NCBI RefSeq assembly: GCF_900105685.1
Contig: NZ_LT629781.1
Span: 2,604,001 to 2,668,000, forward strand
Direction of reading: 5' to 3'
Origin: Verrucomicrobium sp. GAS474
GTDB taxonomy: Bacteria > Verrucomicrobiota > Verrucomicrobiia > Methylacidiphilales > GAS474
DNA: 64,000 nt
Shown: positions 23,582-31,925 of the stretch, piece after piece
Position numbering within the stretch: the first letter of the stretch is position 1
How the letters are laid out: every line of letters begins with the position of its first letter
Position numbers and translations under genes: made by a program
Notes under the pieces: model-generated
What the model saw: only the letters and a program-made list of their open reading frames with translations
What the model was told of the DNA's origin: nothing
Database searches by the model: none

Positions 23582-25717
23582 ATGTCCGAATCCATCACGC
23601 GTCTCTCGACGCAGTACGGGGCTCTGCCCATCACCATCGAAACCGGCAAAATCGCCAACCTCGCCGACGGCGCGGTCACCGTCACCTACGGCGAAACCAT
23701 CGTCCTCGTCACCGCCGTCTCCTCGACGAACATCAAGCCCGGCCAGGACTTCTTCCCCCTGACCGTCGAATACCGCGAGAAGGCCGCCGCCGTCGGCCGC
23801 TTCCCCGGCGGCTACTTCCGCCGCGAAGGCCGCCCCTCCGAGAAGGAAATCCTCACCTGCCGGATGACCGATCGTCCCCTCCGCCCCCTCTTCCCCAAGG
23901 GCTACCTCTACGACACCCAGATCATCACCACCCTTCTCTCCGCCGACGGCGAGAACGATCCCGACATCCTGAGCATCAACGGCGCCTCCGCCGCCCTCCT
24001 CGTCTCCGACATCCCCTTCGCCGGTCCCATCGGGGCCGTCCGTGTCGGCCGCGTCGACGGGAAGCTTCTCATCAACCCGACCCACGCCCAGCGTGAGCGG
24101 AGCGACCTCGACCTCGTCTACGTCGGCACCCAGACCCAGGCCCTCATGATCGAAGGCAGCGCCCTCGAACTCCCCGAGGCCGAGTTCAACGACGCCCTCG
24201 AATACGCCCAGAAGGAAATCCAGGCCGTCATTACCCTCCAGAAGGAACTCGCCGCGAAGGCGACCGCGGGCCGCGCCAAGCGCGTCATGCCCCTCTTCAG
24301 CGTTCCCGAGGCGATCCAGGAAGTCGCCTACAACGTCGCCGGCGACCGCATCGAGGCCGCCATCTACACCCCAAAAAAGGTCGACCGCCAGAAGGCCGTC
24401 GAGGCCATCCGCAGCGAGGTGAAGGCGAAGATCCTCGAGCAGTTCCCCGCCGCCACCGACTTCGAGATCAACCAGGCGTTCGACTACCTCCAGAAGAAGG
24501 CGTTCCGCAAGAGCGTCCTCGTCAACGGCAAGCGCGCCGACGGCCGCACCGCCACCGAGATCCGCGCCCTCTCCGGCGAGACCGGCGTCCTCCCCCGCTC
24601 CCACGGCACGGCCCTCTTCGCCCGCGGCGAGACCCAGGCCCTCTGCCTCGCCACGCTGGCCTCGGTCAGCGAGGCGCAGGAACTCGACGGATACACCGGC
24701 GGCGAGACCAGCAAGCGGTTCATCCTCCACTACAACTTCCCGCCCTTCAGTGTCGGCGAGACGGGCCGTTTCGGCGGCCAGAACCGGCGCGAGATCGGCC
24801 ACGGCGCCCTCGCGGAGCGTTCCATCCTCCCCGTCATCCCGTCGGAGTCGGAGTTCCCCTACGCCATCCGCGTCAGCTCCGAGGTCATGTCGTCCAACGG
24901 CTCGACCTCGATGGCCTCCGTCTGCGGCGGTGTCCTCTCCCTCCTCGACGCGGGCGTCCCCCTGAAGGCCCCCGTCGCCGGCATCTCCGTCGGCCTCGTC
25001 ACCGAGTTCGAGGGTGACCGCCTCGCGAAGTACCTCCTCCTCGACGACATCATCGGCAGCGAGGATCACTTCGGCGACATGGACTTCAAGCTCTGCGGCA
25101 CCCACGCGGGCGTCACTGGCTTCCAGCTCGACCTCAAGCTCCCCGGCGTCGACCTTTCGATCCTGAAGGAAGCCGTCGCGCGCGCCAAGGGCACCCGGAC
25201 GATCATCCTGAACTTCATGGACACCGTCCTCGCCCAGCCGAAGACCCTCTCCAAGTACGCCCCCCGCATCGAGACGATCAAGATCAACCCCGACAAGATC
25301 GGCCTCATCATCGGGCCCGGCGGCAAGAACATCAAGGGCATCCAGGCCGAGAGCGGCGCCGAGATCAACATCGAGGACGACGGCACCATCATGATCTACT
25401 GCAACAACGGCGAAGGGATGGAAGTCGCCCGCCAGATGATCAACGACCTCACCGGCGAGATCGAGGCCGGGAAGCTCTACCGCGGCCGCGTCACCGGCGT
25501 GAAGGAGTTCGGCTGCTTCGTCGAGGTCATGCCGGGCCGCGAAGGCCTCGTCCACATCTCCGAACTCTCCGACACCCCGGTGCGCCGCACCGAGGACGTC
25601 GTGAAGATGGGCGAAGAGGTCTGGGTGAAGTGCCTCGGCACCGACGACCGCGGCCGCGTCAAGCTGAGCCGCAAGGCCGCGATGCGCGAGCGCGGCGAAG
25701 TCGCCGCGAAGAACTAA
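23582..25717 (+). CDS. pnp: Polyribonucleotide nucleotidyltransferase (PNPase)
   Basis: A complete 711-residue PNPase with two RNase PH domains (residues about 10-230 and 320-550), joined by an all-alpha linker. The first contains FFPLTVEYREKAAAVGRFPGG; the second contains the catalytic region RETQALCLATL-like GETQALCLATL and GSEDHFGDMDFK. A KH domain follows (GLIIGPGGKNIKGIQ), then an S1 domain near the end (GRVTGVKEFGCFVEVMPGREG). It degrades RNA 3' to 5' with phosphate and acts in the degradosome. The start lies behind a 280-base structured leader that may serve autoregulation. Confidence 0.98.
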   Translation: MSESITRLSTQYGALPITIETGKIANLADGAVTVTYGETIVLVTAVSSTNIKPGQDFFPLTVEYREKAAAVGRFPGGYFRREGRPSEKEILTCRMTDRPLRPLFPKGYLYDTQIITTLLSADGENDPDILSINGASAALLVSDIPFAGPIGAVRVGRVDGKLLINPTHAQRERSDLDLVYVGTQTQALMIEGSALELPEAEFNDALEYAQKEIQAVITLQKELAAKATAGRAKRVMPLFSVPEAIQEVAYNVAGDRIEAAIYTPKKVDRQKAVEAIRSEVKAKILEQFPAATDFEINQAFDYLQKKAFRKSVLVNGKRADGRTATEIRALSGETGVLPRSHGTALFARGETQALCLATLASVSEAQELDGYTGGETSKRFILHYNFPPFSVGETGRFGGQNRREIGHGALAERSILPVIPSESEFPYAIRVSSEVMSSNGSTSMASVCGGVLSLLDAGVPLKAPVAGISVGLVTEFEGDRLAKYLLLDDIIGSEDHFGDMDFKLCGTHAGVTGFQLDLKLPGVDLSILKEAVARAKGTRTIILNFMDTVLAQPKTLSKYAPRIETIKINPDKIGLIIGPGGKNIKGIQAESGAEINIEDDGTIMIYCNNGEGMEVARQMINDLTGEIEAGKLYRGRVTGVKEFGCFVEVMPGREGLVHISELSDTPVRRTEDVVKMGEEVWVKCLGTDDRGRVKLSRKAAMRERGEVAAKN

Positions 25718-25744
25718 CCGCCGCCAACCCAAGGAACCAACGAC

Positions 25745-26230
25745 ATGCCCCTGGCCATTGGAACGAAAGCCCCCGACTTCGCCCTCAAGACGAAGACGGC
25801 GGAAGGATTGAAGGAAGTCCGCCTCAGCGAGAACTTCGGGAAGAAGAACACCGTGCTCCTCTTCGTGCCGCTCGCCTTCACCGGCGTCTGCACCGACGAG
25901 CTCTGCTCCGTCTCCGGCGGCCTCGGCGAGTACGCCAGCCTCGGGGCCGAGGTCTACGGGATTAGCGTCGACAGCCCCTTCGCCCTCGAAGCCTGGGCGC
26001 AGAAGGCCGGGATCACGATCCCGCTCCTGAGCGACCTCAACAAGGGGACTGCGAAGGCCTACGACGTCTACCTCGAAAACCTCGGCGGCCTCGGCATCGG
26101 CGATACGGCGGCCCGTGCCGCCTTCGTCATCGGCAAGGACGGCGTCGTCGCCTACTCCGAGCAGACGCCGACCCCCAAGGATCTCCCGAACTTCGCGGCC
26201 GTGAAGGCGGCGCTCGCGAAGCTTCAGTAG
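25745..26230 (+). CDS. Peroxiredoxin (AhpC/TSA family, AhpE-like)
   Basis: A 161-residue thioredoxin-fold peroxidase. The peroxidatic cysteine is in LAFTGVCTDELC (about residue 46), with the expected Pro-x3-Thr-x2-Cys setting. A second cysteine is 5 residues later, which is close for a classic resolving residue, so the reducing partner is uncertain. It reduces hydrogen peroxide or organic peroxides in the cytoplasm. It follows pnp by 27 bases and is closed by a strong terminator, so it may be expressed from the rpsO-pnp transcript. Confidence 0.92.
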   Translation: MPLAIGTKAPDFALKTKTAEGLKEVRLSENFGKKNTVLLFVPLAFTGVCTDELCSVSGGLGEYASLGAEVYGISVDSPFALEAWAQKAGITIPLLSDLNKGTAKAYDVYLENLGGLGIGDTAARAAFVIGKDGVVAYSEQTPTPKDLPNFAAVKAALAKLQ

Positions 26231-26270
26231 GCTCCTCGGCTCCGGTAAAACTCCGGTCCCTCCCAAAGAA

Positions 26271-26300
26271 AGGCGTCCTCCGCAAGGAGGACGCCTTTTT
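26271..26300 (+). terminator. Rho-independent terminator after the peroxiredoxin gene
   Basis: A perfect 11-bp stem (AGGCGTCCTCC with GGAGGACGCCT) closed by a GCAA loop and followed by TTTT. It separates the rpsO-pnp-peroxiredoxin unit from the chemoreceptor gene. Confidence 0.9.
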
Positions 26301-26333
26301 GTTGTTATTGTAAAACGTTGGTAATAAATGTCG

Positions 26334-26362
26334 TTGACAGAAGTATCTTATGTAATTATATA
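26334..26362 (+). promoter_or_regulatory. Strong sigma-70-like promoter of the soluble chemoreceptor
   Basis: A consensus TTGACA at 26334-26339 is followed after exactly 17 bases by TATATA at 26357-26362, in a strikingly AT-rich island between the terminator and the gene. The predicted start point is near 26370, about 57 bases before the chosen ATG. It is the best promoter match seen in the window. Confidence 0.75.
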
Positions 26363-26426
26363 TATCTAAGCGTATTTCGGGGTGTCGAAATACAGCATTA
26401 AACTTAGCCAATTGAGGATTGCTGCT

Positions 26427-27713
26427 ATGCCTGAGAAAGTCGTCGCCTTCACGAAGGAAATCTCCCGTCTCACCGGGACGGGATTGAAGAGCATCCACGA
26501 CGTCACCCGCCGGACACGCATCATCGCCATCAACGCGATGATCGAGGCGGCCCGGATCGGGGAAAAGGGAAGGGGATTCGCCGTCGTCGCCGAGGAGGTC
26601 GGCAAGATTTCCGAGCAGGTCACCGAGATCGCGACGACGTTGGAAACGGAGCTGAGCGCCCGCGTCGGCGAGCTCGACGCCCATGGCCAGACGCTGATCC
26701 GGGCGATCCGGGGAACGCGCCTCGTCGACCTCGCCTCGAACACCATCGACATCGTCGACCGCAATCTTTACGAACGCTCCTGCGACGTCCGCTGGTGGGC
26801 GACCGACGCCGCCGTCGTCGATGCCCTCTCCTCCGGCGGGGCGGGACACGGGCAAAACCACGGCCTCGCCGAGCACGCCTCGCAGCGGCTCGCCGTCATT
26901 CTCGGCGCCTACACCGTCTACCTCGACATCTGGGTCGTCGATCTCTCCGGGAAGGTTGTCGCCACCGGCCGGGGCAGCCGTTATCCCGGCTCCCTGGGCC
27001 GCGACGTCTCGGAGACGTCCTGGTTCCGCGATGCCCTGAAGACGAAAAACGGCGACGAATACGCCGTCTCCGACATCGAGATGAATCCGGTCTTCCATTC
27101 CTCCGTCGCCACCTACGCGGCGGCGATCCGCGAGGGCGGTACCAGCCACGGGAAGGTGATCGGCGTCCTCGGCGTCTTCTTCGATTGGGCGAAGCAATCG
27201 CAGACCGTCATCGACAACGTCCGGATCGCCGACGAGGAGAAGGACCGGACCCGCTGCCTCATCCTCGACGCGAAAGGCCGGGTGATCGCCTCGACCGGGG
27301 GCCGGGGCGTCCTGACCGAGCAATTCTCCCTGAGTGCCGAGGGGAAGACCTCCGGCTCCTACACCGATGCGCAGGGCCGCGTCGTCGGCTTCTTCAAGAC
27401 CGTCGGTTACGAGACCTATGCCGGTCTCGGTTGGTACGGGGTCATTGTCCAGGAACTGCCGAGCGGGGCGGGTAATGGGGGGGCTCATCCCTTGGCCGGG
27501 CTGGCCGAGCCCTTTCAACATACCGCCGCCCGGCTGAAACTGGAGCTGACGGCTGAGATCCCCGCTTCCGCTTCGACGGAGAGGGAACGGCTTCCCGAGA
27601 TAGATCAGTCATCCCTCCAGGCCGAAATGGAACGTCCGTCCGATTATTCGGCCGAAGAGGCCGTTCTCCTCGGCCTGGTCGAAAGGCCGAGAATCGATCT
27701 GGGCAAATTCTGA
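26427..27713 (+). CDS. Soluble chemoreceptor-like protein with N-terminal signalling tip and C-terminal sensor
   Basis: About 428 residues with no signal peptide or membrane segment. Residues about 15-85 hold a shortened methyl-accepting signalling hairpin: RTRIIAINAMIEAARIGEKG and GFAVVAEEVGKISEQ align with the CheA/CheW-contacting tip. The long remainder looks like a Cache/PAS-type sensor with two similar strands, VYLDIWVVDLSGKVVATGRG and CLILDAKGRVIASTGGRG. This order is the reverse of ordinary receptors, and the coiled coil is too short for a normal methylation region. ATG 26427 has GAGG upstream; the frame opens at 26382. It is cytoplasmic, its ligand is unknown, and it is driven by its own strong promoter. 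Confidence 0.8.
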   Translation: MPEKVVAFTKEISRLTGTGLKSIHDVTRRTRIIAINAMIEAARIGEKGRGFAVVAEEVGKISEQVTEIATTLETELSARVGELDAHGQTLIRAIRGTRLVDLASNTIDIVDRNLYERSCDVRWWATDAAVVDALSSGGAGHGQNHGLAEHASQRLAVILGAYTVYLDIWVVDLSGKVVATGRGSRYPGSLGRDVSETSWFRDALKTKNGDEYAVSDIEMNPVFHSSVATYAAAIREGGTSHGKVIGVLGVFFDWAKQSQTVIDNVRIADEEKDRTRCLILDAKGRVIASTGGRGVLTEQFSLSAEGKTSGSYTDAQGRVVGFFKTVGYETYAGLGWYGVIVQELPSGAGNGGAHPLAGLAEPFQHTAARLKLELTAEIPASASTERERLPEIDQSSLQAEMERPSDYSAEEAVLLGLVERPRIDLGKF

Positions 27714-27841
27714 CCGGTCCTTGCGAAATCGGGTCCGGCGCGCCATGAGGAATTTTTCGGATACAAAAGGGGACGTTTCGCGTTCTGCATAAGTAGTTTA
27801 ACTATTTGCATTTCCTCCTTCGGGATGCTCGTTTATTCCCG

Positions 27842-28492
27842 ATGGGAAAACGGGCGGGACGACTCTCTTTTTGGCTCCTTTTGCTGGCGTGGCTGACGGC
27901 CATCGTCCTCGGCTTCCGTTTTCTTTCAGGCTATGAAGGAAAGGCCGGTTCCGGGGCGGCGGTCGCCTCCTTCCCCCAGGGTCTTTCCCCGGCGCTGTCC
28001 CTCGATCCTTCCCGGAAAAACCTGATCCTCGTCGCCCACCCCCGCTGCCCCTGCACCGGAGCCACCCTCGACGAATTGATCGAGATCATGACTGCCTGCC
28101 GGAACGAACTCCACGTCTCGGTCCTCTTCACCGTCCCTGCCGGGGAATCCCAAGCCGGATGGGTCGATTCCCATCTGGAACGGGAGGCCCGCCGGATTCC
28201 GGGAGTCACCGTCGTCGACGATCCCGATGGGAAGATGGCCGCCCGGCTTGGCGCGGCGGTCTCGGGCGTGGCGCTCCTTTTCGACGGCCGGGGAAAGCTC
28301 CTCTTCTCCGGGGGGATCACCGAGGCGCGGGGACATCGGGGTCCGAACGATGGCCGCGAATCGGTGATCGCGCTCGTCCAGGGCCGCCCGGCGGCGGCTC
28401 TCCGCACGCCGGTCTTTGGCTGCGCCCTGGTCGGGAGCGGATTGCAGGCGGGCATGGGAAATGATTCCGGGAAGACGGAGAAAAAGTTATGA
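27842..28492 (+). CDS. Membrane-anchored thioredoxin-like protein (RedB-like)
   Basis: A 216-residue protein with one N-terminal membrane helix (FWLLLLAWLTAIVLGFRFL), so the bulk should be periplasmic. The domain after it starts LILVAHPRCPCTGATLDEL, giving a CPC pair at residues about 69 and 71 where thioredoxins have CxxC. Later parts (VVDDPDGKMAARLGA, GVALLFDGRGKLLFSGGIT) fit a thioredoxin-like fold. I think it resembles proteins named RedB, but the name is tentative. Its stop overlaps the start of a hybrid histidine kinase by 4 bases, so the two are likely a functional pair, perhaps in redox sensing. Confidence 0.68.
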   Translation: MGKRAGRLSFWLLLLAWLTAIVLGFRFLSGYEGKAGSGAAVASFPQGLSPALSLDPSRKNLILVAHPRCPCTGATLDELIEIMTACRNELHVSVLFTVPAGESQAGWVDSHLEREARRIPGVTVVDDPDGKMAARLGAAVSGVALLFDGRGKLLFSGGITEARGHRGPNDGRESVIALVQGRPAAALRTPVFGCALVGSGLQAGMGNDSGKTEKKL

Positions 28493-30717
28493 CGGCGGGC
28501 CTTTCTGAAAAAGTTATGACGCTGGGAGGCGGGCCGGTCGACGAGCGGGCCGTCGAGGCCGTCTTCGGCTCGTTCATGGATCGTGTCCAGGAGCGGACCA
28601 ACCGCTTCTTCGCCTTCCTCCTCCTCGGGCAATGGGTGGCTGCCATCGCGATCGCCCTGATCATCTCGCCCCTCGCCTGGGAAGGGCGCGGCTATCAGGT
28701 CCATCCCCACGTCTGGGCGGCGGTCTTCATCGGCGGATTGATCACGCTCTATCCGGCCTGGCTCGGATTGCGGAGCGCGACGAAGGGGGAAGGGACGGCC
28801 ATCGATCGCCGCCTGGTCCCCCACATCATGGCGGTCGCCCAGATGTTGACCTCCTCCCTCTTCATCCACCTCACCGGCGGACGGATTGAGACCCATTTCC
28901 ATATCTTCGGCTCCCTCGCCCTCCTCGCCTTCTATCGGAAAACTCCGGTCCTCCTCACCGCCACGGCGGTGACCTGCCTCGATCACCTGTTGCGCGGCCT
29001 GTTCTGGCCGGAATCGGTCTACGGCGTCTTCACCGCCTCGCCCTGGCGGACGCTCGAGCACGGCTTCTGGGTCCTCTTCGAGGTCGCCTTCCTGGCCATC
29101 TCGATCCGGGGCGGACGGCAGGACCTGTGGGACGGCGCCCGCCGCCGGGTCGTGCTGGAGAACGTCAACGGGGAGATGGAACGGATCATCACCGAGCGGA
29201 CCACCGACCTCCAGAAGAGCGAGGAACGCTTCCGCACCCTCTTCAAGGACGCCCCCATCGGCCTCTATCACGCCGACCCGCAGGGAACCCTCCTGCTGGC
29301 GAACCGCCTCATGGTCCAGATCCTCGGCTACGCCTCGCGGGAGGAGCTGAAGGCCCATGCCGTCAACTTCCGGAAGACCGGGGAGAGCGACGACCGGCAG
29401 GCCTTCTTCGACGAGGTCGTCGCCCGTGGGGAAATCCGGAGCCGGGACACGGCGTGGCGGCGGGCCGACGGTTCCCTGGTCCACGTCCGGGAGAGCGTCC
29501 GCGCCTACCGGAACGAGGAGGGGAAGCTTCTCCACTTCGAGGGCTCGGTCGAGGACATCACCGAACGCCGCCACCTCGAGGAGCGTTATTTCCAATCCCA
29601 GAAGGTCCAGGCCATCGGTCAGCTCGCGGGCGGCGTCGCCCACGACTTCAACAATATCCTGACCGCGATCCTCGGCTACACCGAGATGATCGTCGACGAG
29701 CCGGGATCGCACGAGACCCCCTCCCATGCCGCCGAGATCCGCAAGGCCGCGGAACGGGCCGCCGACCTCACCCGGCAGCTCCTCGCCTTCAGCCGGAAGC
29801 AGACCCTGCAGCCCCGCGTCTTCGCGCTGAACGAGGTCGTCTCCGACCTCGACAAGATGCTCCGCCGCCTCGTCGGCGAGAACATCGAGATCCGGACGAA
29901 GCTCGACCCCCGCCTCGGCCTGACGAAGGCCGATCCCGGCCAGATCCAGCAGGTGATCATGAATCTCACGGTGAACGCGCGGGACGCGATGCCGTCGGGA
30001 GGACGCCTCACGATCGAGACCTCGAACGTGCAGCTCGACAAGGCCTACCTCGGGCCCCAGTCGGAACTGGTCCCCGGCGAGTACGTCATGATCTCGATCA
30101 GCGACAGCGGCATCGGGATGACGCCCGAGGTGAAGGCGCGGATCTTCGAGCCCTTCTTCACCACGAAGGGGGAGGGGCAGGGGACCGGCCTCGGCCTGGC
30201 CACCTGCCACGGCATCGTCCGGCAGAGCGGCGGCCAGATCTCGGTCTACAGCGAGGTCGGTATCGGGACGACTTTCCGGGTCTACCTGCCCCGGACCCGC
30301 GAATTGCTCAGTCCCGTCGAGGCCCCGGTGAAGACCGTCTCCCAGGGCGGGGGCGAGGTGTTGCTCTTCGTCGAGGACGAGCCGATGGTCCGGCAGCTCG
30401 GCAGCCGCGCGCTGACCTCCCTCGGCTACCGCGTCATCGAGGCGGAGAACGGCGTCGAGGCGCTCCAGATCATCGAGAAGACCCAGGAACGTCCCGCCCT
30501 GCTGGTCACCGACGTCGTGATGCCGAAGATGGGCGGCGGGGTCCTTTCGGAAATGATGCGGGAACGGATTCCGGGACTCCCGGTCCTCTTCACCTCCGGG
30601 TACACCCAGGAGGCGCTCGACGACCTCGATCTCGCCAAGCCCGGCATCTCCTTCCTGCCGAAGCCCTATTCGATGTCCGATCTCGGCGAGACGGTCGGGA
30701 AGCTTCTGGGTCGCTAG
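28489..30717 (+). CDS. Membrane hybrid sensor histidine kinase
   Basis: A 742-residue kinase. Residues about 38-215 hold roughly six membrane helices with the motif TGGRIETHFHIFGSLALLAF, a histidine-containing segment common in this kinase type. A PAS domain spans about 245-365. HisKA follows with GGVAHDFNNILTAILGYTEM (phospho-acceptor His near 385), then an HATPase (VIMNLTVNARDAM, ISDSGIGMTPEV, GTGLGLATCHGIV). The C-terminal receiver has its phospho-accepting Asp in LLVTDVVMPKMGG. No output regulator is adjacent. The start region contains a 15-base repeat, so a second ATG at 28516 could also be used. It is coupled to the thioredoxin-like gene. Confidence 0.95.
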   Translation: MTAGLSEKVMTLGGGPVDERAVEAVFGSFMDRVQERTNRFFAFLLLGQWVAAIAIALIISPLAWEGRGYQVHPHVWAAVFIGGLITLYPAWLGLRSATKGEGTAIDRRLVPHIMAVAQMLTSSLFIHLTGGRIETHFHIFGSLALLAFYRKTPVLLTATAVTCLDHLLRGLFWPESVYGVFTASPWRTLEHGFWVLFEVAFLAISIRGGRQDLWDGARRRVVLENVNGEMERIITERTTDLQKSEERFRTLFKDAPIGLYHADPQGTLLLANRLMVQILGYASREELKAHAVNFRKTGESDDRQAFFDEVVARGEIRSRDTAWRRADGSLVHVRESVRAYRNEEGKLLHFEGSVEDITERRHLEERYFQSQKVQAIGQLAGGVAHDFNNILTAILGYTEMIVDEPGSHETPSHAAEIRKAAERAADLTRQLLAFSRKQTLQPRVFALNEVVSDLDKMLRRLVGENIEIRTKLDPRLGLTKADPGQIQQVIMNLTVNARDAMPSGGRLTIETSNVQLDKAYLGPQSELVPGEYVMISISDSGIGMTPEVKARIFEPFFTTKGEGQGTGLGLATCHGIVRQSGGQISVYSEVGIGTTFRVYLPRTRELLSPVEAPVKTVSQGGGEVLLFVEDEPMVRQLGSRALTSLGYRVIEAENGVEALQIIEKTQERPALLVTDVVMPKMGGGVLSEMMRERIPGLPVLFTSGYTQEALDDLDLAKPGISFLPKPYSMSDLGETVGKLLGR

Positions 30718-30726
30718 AGTTTGCTT

Positions 30727-31869
30727 CTAGACGACCAATTCCCCGGGCGCGATGCCGGCGGGGAGCGGCGCGGGCCGGGAGCACGATGTCCCGACGGCGA
30801 GGCGAATCCCTTCCTCCGAAGAACGGGCGAGAGTCAGGAGCGCGTCGAGGAGATGGAGTGCGAGCGGTGCCGAGGCCCGGTGGGGCTTGTCCATGAGGAG
30901 GGCCGCCGCCATGTCGCCGAGGCCGATTCCCTTGCCGATGCCGCCCGGGCTCTGGGCCGGTTCGGCATAGGCCGGAGGAATCTCGCGCCAGAGGGGATCG
31001 TCCTTGCTGCGGAGGGAGACGGGTCCCTGCTCAAACGTGGCGAGGGAGAGGCTTCCCTCGGTGCCGTGGATTTCCAACGCCGGTTGGCGATGGTGGAGGA
31101 CATCGTACGAGGCCGTGAGGGTGCCGCCCGCGCCGGTGGCGAAGTCGAGGAGGGCGGTGACATGGGTCGGGACCTCGACCGGGATGCGGACGCCCTGCTT
31201 TTTCTCGCTCGTCACGGTCCGTTCGGTCAGCGGCGTCCGGGTCGAGCCAATGACGGCGGCGACGGGGCCGAGGAGCGTCACGAGGGCCGAGAGGAGCGGG
31301 GGGACGGCGTCGAAGAGCGGCCCGCCGCCGTTCCCGGCGAGGTAGAACGACTCGGGATCGGGATGCCACGTCTCCGGCGCCGGGAGGGAGAGATGGGCGT
31401 GGGCGGAGAGGGGGATGCCGAGACTCCCCTCGTTGATGAGGGCCAGCGCCGTCTGGAGGGGGGCACCGAGGAAGAGATCGGGCGCGGAGCCGATCCGGAG
31501 GTTCCGGCGCTCGGCCTCCTCGAGGAGGTGGGCGGCCTCGGCGAGGTCGAGGGAGAGGGGGGAGTCGGAGAAGAGATGCTTCTTGGCCTCGAGGATGCGG
31601 AGGCTGATCCCGGCGCGGGAGCGGGCGGGGGCGAGGTTCACGACGAGGGAGATCCCCTTGTCTGCCAGCAGCTCGTCGATCGAGCAGGCCTTCATCGTCG
31701 CCTGGCCCTGGCTGTACTGCTGGGCGCGATTCTCCGCCCGGAAAAAATCGGAGTCGGCGCAGGCGACGGCCTGAATCGTGGGAAAGCGGCGGAGGCTGCT
31801 GAAGAAAGCTCCGGTGCCGTGGCCGCAGCCGATGATGCCGATGGGAATCCGACGGGGGGTGCTGCTCAT
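30727..31869 (-). CDS. Gfo/Idh/MocA-family oxidoreductase
   Basis: A 380-residue protein with an N-terminal Rossmann domain (PIGIIGCGHGTGAFFSSL), a helix carrying a lysine-poor variant of the usual family motif, and a C-terminal beta-sheet domain (EIHGTEGSLSLATFEQGP). These NAD(P)-dependent enzymes act on sugars, cyclitols or related compounds. The usual EKP triplet after strand five is replaced by FSDSPLSLDLAEA (residues near 95-107), so the catalytic lysine is uncertain and the enzyme may be divergent. It follows tyrS on the minus strand and ends 9 bases from the convergent kinase gene. Confidence 0.85.
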   Translation of the reverse strand: MSSTPRRIPIGIIGCGHGTGAFFSSLRRFPTIQAVACADSDFFRAENRAQQYSQGQATMKACSIDELLADKGISLVVNLAPARSRAGISLRILEAKKHLFSDSPLSLDLAEAAHLLEEAERRNLRIGSAPDLFLGAPLQTALALINEGSLGIPLSAHAHLSLPAPETWHPDPESFYLAGNGGGPLFDAVPPLLSALVTLLGPVAAVIGSTRTPLTERTVTSEKKQGVRIPVEVPTHVTALLDFATGAGGTLTASYDVLHHRQPALEIHGTEGSLSLATFEQGPVSLRSKDDPLWREIPPAYAEPAQSPGGIGKGIGLGDMAAALLMDKPHRASAPLALHLLDALLTLARSSEEGIRLAVGTSCSRPAPLPAGIAPGELVV

Positions 31870-31925
31870 GCTATTTCAAACTTAGCCATAGAATGTTCTC
31901 GGATGCGACGAGAACTATGCGTCTC

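Noticed and set aside
23261-26266. Minus-strand open frame of about 1,000 codons opposite pnp
   Set aside because: Acidic, repetitive composition without motifs; an antisense shadow of pnp and the peroxiredoxin gene.
27794-27804. Palindrome TAGTTTAACTA before the thioredoxin-like gene
   Set aside because: Only 11 bases, single copy, no linked DNA-binding regulator; too likely by chance in an AT-rich gap.
28480-28521. Direct repeat of GAAAAAGTTATGACG, 27 bases apart, at the kinase start
   Set aside because: Only two copies, in frame, and within the start region; it gives a possible second start but does not look like a repeat element.
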